This document shows positions 1 through 5,866 of a stretch of DNA of 6,080 nucleotides, one piece after another. A model generated the notes under the pieces. That model was not told where the DNA came from. It ran no database searches and worked only from the letters and a program-made list of their open reading frames with translations. Positions within the stretch are counted from its first letter, which is position 1. Every line of letters begins with the position of its first letter. The stretch is from contig CANEUR010000067.1 of NCBI GenBank assembly GCA_947441875.1, positions 1 to 6,080 of the forward strand. The letters run 5' to 3'. A program made the position numbers and the translations under genes. This DNA is from Rickettsiales bacterium (GTDB taxonomy: Bacteria > Pseudomonadota > Alphaproteobacteria > Rickettsiales > UBA1997).

Positions 1-949
1 AGCGATGCCCTTTTTCGCCTCTCTTTAATTGTACAATGATATCGATAACATTGTGAATATAAGAAACAATTTCGCTAGGTGCCAAGCCTAAACCAGCTTG
101 CATCACCATCATTTTTAACTGTTCAATTGCCATTTTTGGAGTATCGGCATGCAGAGTAGAAATAGAACCAGGGTGGCCTGTGTTGATGGCGCGTAAAAAA
201 CTAAAAGCCTCGGCACCTCTTAATTCGCCTACAATAATGCGTTCTGGACGAAGCCTGAGGCAAGCCTCGATTAAATCTTGAGTGGTTACTTTGGCCCTGC
301 CTTGTGAGCCTTTAGAGGCAAGTAAATGCACTTTGTTTTGATGGTTGGTGAGATCTATCTCTCGGGCATCTTCAACGGTAATGAGCCTTTCGTGGCTAGG
401 AATAGATCGTATCACAGCATTAGAGAAAGTGGTTTTGCCAGTAGATGTGCCACCAGAAATGATAATATTTTTTTTAGAAATCACGGCATGGTGAATAAAC
501 TCTTTGATGCGGTTTAATTGCAAAAGTTTTAGTAAAATTTGTTGATTTTCGTCGGTTTCTTCTTGGATGAGAGTGGTGTTAAACATACCGAGTTTTTCGT
601 AGTCGTTGAGAGTCCATTTTAAAACTGAAGGTTTGCGTATTGAAATAACCACACAACCAGGTTCACAGGCGGGCGGAAAAACCACCTGAATACGAAAGCC
701 ATTAGGTAAAGTTGCCGAAAGTAATGGCTCTTCTTCACTTACTCGCTGTTCGGTAGATTGGGCAACGAGCCTTGCTAAAGATTTTAGATGCTCAACATCA
801 AAACCAAGAAGATCTTGCCGATACATATCGCCAGCAATTTCAACCCATACTTCGTTTGGGCGATTAATAGAAATTTCGGTAACACCTTCTTTATCGAGAA
901 TTTGTTTGAGAGGTAGTAAAAATGAATCAAGAGCTGCTACGCTTATCAT
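1..949 (-). CDS. virB11: VirB11-type IV secretion ATPase (3' end cut by window)
   Basis: This is the hexameric cytoplasmic ATPase that powers assembly and substrate transfer of a P-type type IV secretion system at the inner membrane. The 316 visible codons have no internal stop. An N-terminal domain covers about residues 1-130, with the conserved stretch around 75-97 (EPLLSATLPNGFR, then FPPACE). A RecA-like domain follows: Walker A GGTSTGKT at 166-173, Asp box ITVEDAREIDL at 190-200, Walker B RIIVGELR at 237-244 and His box GHPGSISTLHA at 258-268. All catalytic motifs look intact. VirB11 proteins are usually about 330-340 residues, so roughly the last 15-25 are missing. The ATG at 949 is well supported, because an in-frame TAA lies at 961-959 with no other start between. 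It begins 2 bases after the porin stop. In Rickettsiales virB11 normally sits between virB10 and virD4; here virB10 is not upstream, and virD4 could lie beyond the left edge. Family assignment is very secure. The rvh subtype rests on remembered similarity. Confidence 0.95.
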   Translation of the reverse strand, partial: MISVAALDSFLLPLKQILDKEGVTEISINRPNEVWVEIAGDMYRQDLLGFDVEHLKSLARLVAQSTEQRVSEEEPLLSATLPNGFRIQVVFPPACEPGCVVISIRKPSVLKWTLNDYEKLGMFNTTLIQEETDENQQILLKLLQLNRIKEFIHHAVISKKNIIISGGTSTGKTTFSNAVIRSIPSHERLITVEDAREIDLTNHQNKVHLLASKGSQGRAKVTTQDLIEACLRLRPERIIVGELRGAEAFSFLRAINTGHPGSISTLHADTPKMAIEQLKMMVMQAGLGLAPSEIVSYIHNVIDIIVQLKRGEKGHR

Positions 950-951
950 GG

Positions 952-2217
952 TTAAAAATTAAAATAAATGCCAGTTAACATTATTAAACCTTGGTTGTTT
1001 GATATTTGCCTTAAAGAGTTGCTGATATTATTTTGATTAACAATATCACTAGCTTTTGGTTGATTAATTTTAAACTTAAAATTTGTAAATTCAATATAAG
1101 ATAATAAATTTTTTTTAATTTTATAATCAAGCCCCAAAGAAGTGGCGGCATAATGATTATTTTGTAAATTGCTATTAAAATTAGTAATACTAACCCCAAT
1201 TGGCCCCAAATTATAAGCTATTGCGTAGCTATGATAATAAGAATTGTTAAATTTAGCAGAGTCACTAGAAGTGCAGTTTTGTTGTGCTAATGATAAATTT
1301 TTTTGATAATCACAAGCATAAATACCATTTTTTGCTTGTAAAGATTTACCCCAAAAACCATAAGAAGTAGCTAATTTTATGCCAAAATAACTCATTATCA
1401 CTCCAAAATCATAGCTGTTTAGGTTAGAGATTTGTTTTTTATGAACTTTTCCTTGTTCGGTTGTGGCAGATAATTTTAAATTTAGGTTGTCAAAATCTTG
1501 CTCATAAAGCCAAGCAAAGCTGATAATTTGTTTAATAGGAGGTAAAGTAGAATCCTGATTGGCAATTTGAGTAAAACCATTTTTTTGAGAATTAAAAGTG
1601 TAGCTCACTGCTAATTGATGGTTTTGATATTTTGGCAAAAAGTAGCTGATTTTTGTAGCATCTTCTGAGCCGTCAAAAGAGTTATCTTTTAGCCCTCGCT
1701 GTGTGGTTTGATGAAAATTTCTACCACCGTTATGACCAATTGGCGATTGGGCAAGTAAAATAAAATTTGGTAGCTTTAGATTGATGTTTTTGTTTTTAGG
1801 TTGGGGTAGATTAATATATTCAAGATATTTTCCATTGATACCACCTGCTCCTCTAGCTATTTTGGCGGGGTTTTGTTTTAGTTGTTGATTTACTGGTAAA
1901 AAGTTACCGAATTCTAGTTTGCCAAAATCACTTTTTATTGATACAAAAGCCTCATCTAAGATAGGTGCAAGAATGTTATTGGTGTTGTAGTTGGTTTCTA
2001 TTTTAAAATTCAAAGTCGTTTTGGTGAAAAATTTGTTATTAAAATTCAAGCTAGGGCGAACCCAAGTATAGCCATCAAAGCCAGCAACTGGTTTTTGTTG
2101 CAAATAAACCTGATTTTGGGCAGTGAAAGAAAAATTGACATTACCATCGATAGCAAGAGAATTAGCAAAACAATTGGTGGTGAAAAGTGCTATAAAAATT
2201 AGTAGTTTTAAAATCAT
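952..2217 (-). CDS. Porin-like outer-membrane beta-barrel protein
   Basis: A 421-residue protein that probably forms a diffusion channel in the outer membrane. Residues 1-18 make a Sec signal peptide: a short lysine-containing start, a hydrophobic core, and likely cleavage after CFA at 18. The Cys at 16 does not sit in a lipobox. The mature part has alternating polar and aromatic residues typical of beta-strands. The stretch near 88-105 (DEAFVSIKSDFGKLEFG) resembles the 'FVGLSGDFGTVTLGR' element of Gram-negative porins (Porin_4 type). A late strand near 363-382 and the final residues GIYFNF end in phenylalanine, the usual signal for BAM-mediated insertion. Two cysteines at 302 and 315 could pair in a loop. 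The ATG follows the engB stop with no gap, and virB11 follows after 2 bases. Pore substrate and exact family cannot be read from sequence alone. A link to the secretion system is only suggested by position. Confidence 0.82.
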   Translation of the reverse strand: MILKLLIFIALFTTNCFANSLAIDGNVNFSFTAQNQVYLQQKPVAGFDGYTWVRPSLNFNNKFFTKTTLNFKIETNYNTNNILAPILDEAFVSIKSDFGKLEFGNFLPVNQQLKQNPAKIARGAGGINGKYLEYINLPQPKNKNINLKLPNFILLAQSPIGHNGGRNFHQTTQRGLKDNSFDGSEDATKISYFLPKYQNHQLAVSYTFNSQKNGFTQIANQDSTLPPIKQIISFAWLYEQDFDNLNLKLSATTEQGKVHKKQISNLNSYDFGVIMSYFGIKLATSYGFWGKSLQAKNGIYACDYQKNLSLAQQNCTSSDSAKFNNSYYHSYAIAYNLGPIGVSITNFNSNLQNNHYAATSLGLDYKIKKNLLSYIEFTNFKFKINQPKASDIVNQNNISNSLRQISNNQGLIMLTGIYFNF

Positions 2218-2220
2218 TTA
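2215..2220 (-). other. engB stop directly followed by porin start (TAAATG)
   Basis: The engB TAA (2220-2218) is followed at once by the porin ATG (2217-2215), again in the same frame. There is no Shine-Dalgarno-like sequence before it; the preceding codons are CAC ATT AAA TCA. Stop-start adjacency of this kind suggests termination-reinitiation. Confidence 0.85.
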
Positions 2221-2832
2221 TGATTTAATATGTGGTGATAAAATTTGATTAATAATTTTTTTTTGCAAAGCGATGATGGTGTGATTTTTAGCACTTGCTA
2301 AAGCAAATGGTGCGGTAAAATTGCTAATAAATTGCGATATTTGTTGATTTAGTTCGGTTATTTGAGTTTGAGTGCATTTATCGATTTTGGTAAAAATAAG
2401 ATACAAATTCAGTTGCTGTTGTTGTAAAAAATTTAAGGCAGAAATATCGGCTGGTTTTAGTTGTTTGCTTGGATCTAGTAATAAAAAAATAAAGCTTTTT
2501 GGTTGATTTTGCAAAGATAATAAAAATTCTAGGCAGAGATCGGATATTTTTTCGAATTTTTCTTGTGTAATTTTGGCAAAGCCGTATCCAGGTAAATCGG
2601 CAACCACAAAAGATTGCTTTTTATTTTTAGCAAGAAAAAAATTTATTTGTTGGGTTCTTCCTGGAGTTTTAGAAGAAATAGCTATTTTTTTGTCAAATAG
2701 AGCATTAATTAAGCTAGATTTACCAACATTAGAGGCTCCTAAAAAAACTAATGTAGGGTGGTTGTGTTTATAAAATTGGCTAGGGTTAGCAGCACCTAGT
2801 AAAAACTCTATGTTATCAAAAATTTTAGTCAT
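2218..2832 (-). CDS. engB: EngB/YihA/YsxC ribosome-assembly GTPase
   Basis: A 204-residue cytoplasmic GTPase of the TRAFAC class; the family is needed for late assembly of the large ribosomal subunit. All G motifs are visible: G1 GASNVGKSS at 32-40, G2 threonine 60 within TPGRTQ, G3 DLPGYGFA at 79-86, G4 TKID at 148-151 and G5 SAK at 180-182. TPGRTQ followed by INFF, together with PGYG, is diagnostic of EngB. Length is normal for the family (about 195-215). Two positions differ from the usual consensus as I remember it: G1 has Ala rather than Arg at residue 33 (commonly GRSNVGKS), and the segment after the fifth strand reads LLLDPSKQLKP rather than the usual D-x-R form. The start is well fixed, since the rimK TAA lies in frame 3 bases upstream. 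A run of nine A on the coding strand (2264-2256) falls near the C-terminus. In many alphaproteobacteria engB sits beside yidC; here it follows rimK. Confidence 0.96.
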   Translation of the reverse strand: MTKIFDNIEFLLGAANPSQFYKHNHPTLVFLGASNVGKSSLINALFDKKIAISSKTPGRTQQINFFLAKNKKQSFVVADLPGYGFAKITQEKFEKISDLCLEFLLSLQNQPKSFIFLLLDPSKQLKPADISALNFLQQQQLNLYLIFTKIDKCTQTQITELNQQISQFISNFTAPFALASAKNHTIIALQKKIINQILSPHIKS

Positions 2833-2838
2833 GAGTTA
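2833..2838 (-). other. rimK stop / engB start junction in one reading frame
   Basis: On the coding strand the junction reads TAA CTC ATG. The rimK stop is in frame with the engB start, so it rules out any longer engB start. It also means that engB translation most likely depends on ribosomes ending rimK. No AGGAG-like sequence is seen in the last 25 bases of rimK. Confidence 0.85.
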
Positions 2839-3717
2839 AGATTTTTTAATAACAGAAGCTATATGACTGATAATTTCTTTACCAATATCAAATTTTGTGG
2901 CTTTTTCAATACCTTCAAGACCTGGTGATGAATTAACTTCAAGGATTTTTAGTCCTTCGTTTGATTTAATCATATCAACTCCAGCAATTTGTAGACCAAG
3001 TACTTTAGTAGCTTGAATAGCCATTTCTTCTTCGTAAGGAGTTAGTTTGATTTCTTTACCACTGGCTCCTAAATGAATGTTAGCTCGAAATTCGCCATCT
3101 TGGGCGGTTCGTTGCATGGTGGCAATTACTTTTTCACCAACTACAAAGCAACGTATATCTTGCCCTTTAGCTTCGCTGATATATTGTTGCACTAGCACAT
3201 CTTTTTTTAGGCTATGAAAAGAGTTAATAATGCTTTCGGCGGCTTTATTAGTTTCGGCAAGCATTACTCCAACCCCTTTTGTGCCTTCAATTAATTTAAT
3301 AATTAGTGGAGCTTGATTAACTTTTTGCACTAAATTATTGGTGTAGAGAGCAGAATTTGCGAAAGCAGTTGTTGGCACTGGTAAATTATGCTGTGCTAAA
3401 ATTTGCAAAGTGTAAAGTTTGTTGCGAGAATTGATGATGGATGCAGAAGAGTTTAAACAAATGATATTTAAAGCTTCAAAATGTCTGATAATAGATGTGG
3501 CATAATAAGTAAGTGCAGGCTTGATGCGTGTGATGATGCAATCAACTTTATTTACTAGTTGATTTTGATGATAAATATCTAGTTGATTGTTTTCAATAGT
3601 TAAATAGCAATCGGCAATATTAACAAAACAAATGTTATGACCTAAGCTTGAGGCAGAAGATAGTAATTTTTGATTAGAGTAAAGTTTTGGATTGGAAGCA
3701 AGAAGTATTAATTGCAT
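2836..3717 (-). CDS. rimK: RimK-type ATP-grasp ligase (ribosomal protein S6 glutamate ligase family)
   Basis: A 293-residue cytoplasmic ATP-grasp enzyme. RimK adds L-glutamate residues to the C-terminus of ribosomal protein S6 through an acyl-phosphate intermediate. It matches E. coli RimK over nearly its full length by eye. The N-terminal domain includes RIKPALTYYATSIIRHFE at 64-81 (E. coli RIGTAITFYGTAALRQFE). The ATP-binding part includes K141 and the glycine-rich loop EGTKGVGV at 144-151, AEAKGQDIRC-like SEAKGQDIRC at 181-190, and metal ligands D248 (AGVDMI), E260 and N262 in EVNSSPGLEGIEKAT. There is no fused protease or other extra domain. It begins 5 bases after the ccoN stop and ends 3 bases before engB, in the same reading frame as engB. 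Family is very likely; the true acceptor (S6 or another protein) is unproven. Related ligases act on other substrates, but the close match to the E. coli enzyme favours S6. Confidence 0.93.
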   Translation of the reverse strand: MQLILLASNPKLYSNQKLLSSASSLGHNICFVNIADCYLTIENNQLDIYHQNQLVNKVDCIITRIKPALTYYATSIIRHFEALNIICLNSSASIINSRNKLYTLQILAQHNLPVPTTAFANSALYTNNLVQKVNQAPLIIKLIEGTKGVGVMLAETNKAAESIINSFHSLKKDVLVQQYISEAKGQDIRCFVVGEKVIATMQRTAQDGEFRANIHLGASGKEIKLTPYEEEMAIQATKVLGLQIAGVDMIKSNEGLKILEVNSSPGLEGIEKATKFDIGKEIISHIASVIKKS

Positions 3718-3722
3718 ATATT

Positions 3723-5135
3723 TTATGCTGTTTTTGGTGTTTTTTGAGTGATTGTTTTATAAATGTTATATGCCATAACTAGGCTACCACTCAAGAAAAA
3801 TAGCCCTCCCAAAGCTCTTACCACATAAAGAGGATGTGTTGCTTTTAAAATATCGATAAAAGAATATTGTAAAATACCTTGTTCGTTATAAGATCGCCAC
3901 ATAACCCCTTGTGAAATGCCAGAAATCCACATCGCTACAATATAAAGCACAATGCCTACGGTGGCAAGCCAAAAATGTGTATTAACTAATTTGATAGAAT
4001 ATAAATTAGGCTTATTCCATAGCACTGGCACTAAATGATAAATTGCTCCAAAACTAATGAGAGCAACCCAACCTAAAGCCCCAGAGTGCACATGCCCGAT
4101 AGTCCAGTCGGTGTAGTGCGAAAGAGCGTTGATGGCTTTGATAGACATTAACGGGCCTTCAAAAGTACTCATACCATAAAAAGCAACCGCAGTAATTAAG
4201 AATTTTAATACTGGATCGGTACGTAGCTTATCCCAAGCTCCAGAGAGAGTCATGATACCGTTAATCATACCGCCCCAAGATGGCATCCAAAGCATAATAG
4301 AAAAAGTCATGCCAAGAGTTTGCACCCAATCGGGCAACGAAGTATAGTGTAGGTGGTGTGGACCTGCCCAAATATAAATAAAAATCAGCGACCAAAAATG
4401 TAAAATAGAGAGGCGGTAAGAATAAACTGGCCTTTCTGCTCTTTTTGGCACAAAATAATACATAATGGCAATAAAGCCTGCGGTTAAGAAAAAACCAACT
4501 GCATTATGGCCATACCACCATTGAATCATGGCACTTTGTACTCCGCCAAAAACTGGATAACTATTTAAGCTATCAATTTTAGTGGGAATTGATAAATTAT
4601 TAACAATATGTAAAATTGCTACGGTTAAAATAAAAGCCAAAAAAAACCAATTAGCAACATAAATATGAGGCTCTTTGCGATTTTTCAAGGTGAGTAAAAA
4701 AACTAAAAAATAACTTATCCAAACTGGTAAAAGTAATAAATCGGCATACCATTCTGGCTCGGCATATTCTTTGGCTTGAGTTATGCCAAAAACATAGCCA
4801 ACTGCCGCAATAATAATAAAAGCTTGATAGCCAAAAAAAATAAAATTATGCAAACCCTTGCCACCCCATAAAGGAACACCAGAAGTACGCTGTACAACAA
4901 AAAAACTAGTGGCAAAAAGCACATTACCGCCAAAAGCAAAAATTACCGCCGAAGTATGTAGGGGGCGAAGCCTGCCAAAGCTAGTATATTGCCAATCAAA
5001 ATTGAGGGCAGGAAAAGCCATTTGCGAAGCAATTAAAACTCCAACTGTAAAGCCAATAATACCCCAAAAAACAGCTGCCAAAGTAAAGAGCTTAACAATA
5101 CGATAATTATAATAAGGATGTGTGTTTGAAAACAT
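3723..5135 (-). CDS. ccoN: cbb3-type cytochrome c oxidase subunit I (CcoN/FixN)
   Basis: The 470-residue catalytic subunit of the high-affinity cbb3 oxidase in the inner membrane, which reduces O2 with electrons from cytochrome c and pumps protons. About 12 membrane helices are visible. Every expected ligand is present: H60 in GRLRPLHTSAV and H350 for low-spin heme b; H210 (WWYGHNAVGFF), H260 and H261 (GPHHLHYTSLPDW) for CuB; H348 in TIGHVHSGALGW for heme b3. Y254 lies 44 residues after H210, the spacing of the cross-linked Tyr-His pair in the known cbb3 structure, and E326 sits in STFEGPLMS. These features exclude nitric oxide reductase NorB. Length is normal (about 470-480). The ATG at 5135 starts 2 bases after the SafE-like gene and gives the natural family N-terminus. 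Unusually, ccoO does not follow; rimK does. Subunits CcoO and CcoP would have to be encoded elsewhere. Confidence 0.97.
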   Translation of the reverse strand: MFSNTHPYYNYRIVKLFTLAAVFWGIIGFTVGVLIASQMAFPALNFDWQYTSFGRLRPLHTSAVIFAFGGNVLFATSFFVVQRTSGVPLWGGKGLHNFIFFGYQAFIIIAAVGYVFGITQAKEYAEPEWYADLLLLPVWISYFLVFLLTLKNRKEPHIYVANWFFLAFILTVAILHIVNNLSIPTKIDSLNSYPVFGGVQSAMIQWWYGHNAVGFFLTAGFIAIMYYFVPKRAERPVYSYRLSILHFWSLIFIYIWAGPHHLHYTSLPDWVQTLGMTFSIMLWMPSWGGMINGIMTLSGAWDKLRTDPVLKFLITAVAFYGMSTFEGPLMSIKAINALSHYTDWTIGHVHSGALGWVALISFGAIYHLVPVLWNKPNLYSIKLVNTHFWLATVGIVLYIVAMWISGISQGVMWRSYNEQGILQYSFIDILKATHPLYVVRALGGLFFLSGSLVMAYNIYKTITQKTPKTA

Positions 5136-5137
5136 AA

Positions 5138-5866
5138 TTAAAAAAATAATAATTTTATCATGGCAAAAATATTAAACATTATAATAATATTTGCAATAAT
5201 TTTAAATTCGGGTAATTTCTGCCAATAATTTACCAAAGCCGAACTAAAAAGCAAGGCAGGAATTGTGGATAAACCAAAAATTAACATACCAAGCATTGCT
5301 AATAATGGCGAATTAAAGCTGCTAGTTAAAGAATAAGCAACATAAAGCAAGCCACACGGAATGAATCCTAAAATTAAGCCCAAGAAATAACCTTGACAGC
5401 CAATAGGATTATTGATAAGTTTTTTGCTGATTTTACTAAAAAATTTTTGCCATAACCAATTAATTTTTGCAAAAAAACGATTTTTAGTAAAAAAAAAGTT
5501 AATTTTTAGTAAATATTTGTCAAATTTTGTTTTTGAGCAGTTTTGGAAAAATAAATAAATAAAAAATAGTAAAGCAAGGCTTAAAAAAAGATGTTGCAAT
5601 ATTTGTAAGGAAAAATAATTATCAATTGTTTTACGAAAATAAGAAAGCAAGCCAGCAGTTAAAGTATAAGTGGTTATTCTGCCAAAATGATAAGGTAATA
5701 AAGCATAAGATTTGATTTTTTTCAATGAAATTTCGGCGATATTATGTTGGTAAGTGGCATGGTGGGTGAGGGTGGCAACGATGGGGCCGCACATTGCAAG
5801 ACAATGGCTAAAACTTTGAGTTAAGCCTAAAAATAACAGTGGATAAAATAAAATTAAATCATTCAT
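5138..5866 (-). CDS. UreH/SafE-like membrane protein of the DsbD_2 family, probable cbb3 oxidase accessory
   Basis: A 242-residue polytopic inner-membrane protein. The signature motifs are SHCLAMCGP near the N-terminus (C22 and C26), YHFGRITTYTLTAG at 59-72, and GFIPCGLLYVAY at 168-179. Together these mark the family labelled 'sulfite exporter TauE/SafE' or UreH-like transmembrane domain (DsbD_2). About six hydrophobic helices are visible, with a Lys/Phe-rich segment at about 111-150 between the third and fourth. In many proteobacteria a member of this family sits at the end of the ccoGHIS cluster, so a role in copper or redox handling for cbb3 assembly is plausible; the actual function is not established. 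I chose ATG 5866 over an in-frame TTG at 5887, because ATG gives only an 8-base overlap with the upstream gene and a natural N-terminus. From the TTG it would be 249 residues. ccoN follows after 2 bases, which supports a shared job. A T9 tract (coding strand, 5497-5489) lies in the Lys/Phe-rich segment. Confidence 0.85.
   Translation of the reverse strand: MNDLILFYPLLFLGLTQSFSHCLAMCGPIVATLTHHATYQHNIAEISLKKIKSYALLPYHFGRITTYTLTAGLLSYFRKTIDNYFSLQILQHLFLSLALLFFIYLFFQNCSKTKFDKYLLKINFFFTKNRFFAKINWLWQKFFSKISKKLINNPIGCQGYFLGLILGFIPCGLLYVAYSLTSSFNSPLLAMLGMLIFGLSTIPALLFSSALVNYWQKLPEFKIIANIIIMFNIFAMIKLLFF
5481..5513. repeat. Short direct repeat TTTTTAGTAAA with an A9 tract between
   Basis: TTTTTAGTAAA occurs at 5481-5491 and again at 5503-5513, separated by an A-run (5489-5497 on the plus strand). 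It lies inside the Lys/Phe-rich segment of the SafE-like gene. It is most likely low-complexity coding sequence from an A/T-biased genome rather than a mobile or regulatory repeat, but it could be prone to length change. Confidence 0.5.
5859..5866 (-). other. 8-base gene overlap (ATGAATGA)
   Basis: The ATG of the SafE-like gene (5866-5864) lies just before the TGA (5861-5859) that ends the cysteine-rich frame. The overlap favours this ATG over the upstream TTG and supports both frames being translated. A second ATG at 5862-5860 leads to a stop after two codons and is not a start. Confidence 0.75.

Noticed and set aside
257..268. Inverted repeat GAGGC-AA-GCCTC
   Set aside because: The two-base loop is too short for a stable hairpin, no T-tract follows, and it encodes conserved VirB11 residues.
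326..517. 63-residue open frame on the plus strand
   Set aside because: It lies wholly within the well-supported virB11 gene on the other strand and resembles no family; it is an antisense shadow.
1011..1199. 62-residue hydrophobic open frame on the minus strand
   Set aside because: It is an out-of-frame reading of the porin gene; its Leu/Ile richness comes from A/T-rich codons.
2160..2217. Lipoprotein signal at Cys16 of the porin
   Set aside because: The residues before the Cys (TTN) do not form a lipobox, and the C-terminal Phe fits a beta-barrel better.
2573..2773. 66-residue open frame on the plus strand
   Set aside because: It is antisense to the conserved G1-G3 region of engB, and nothing supports its translation.
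2961..2978. TTGAT...ATCAA dyad resembling an FNR box
   Set aside because: The half-sites are 8 bases apart rather than 4, and the site lies inside rimK with no promoter near it.
4858..5106. 82-residue basic open frame on the plus strand
   Set aside because: It is antisense to the start of ccoN. The lack of stops follows from the higher GC of that conserved region.
3723..5135. Nitric oxide reductase subunit NorB as an alternative to CcoN
   Set aside because: Tyr254 at the cbb3-specific spacing from His210, and the RPLHTSAVIFAFGGN motif, are CcoN features; NorB lacks the Tyr.
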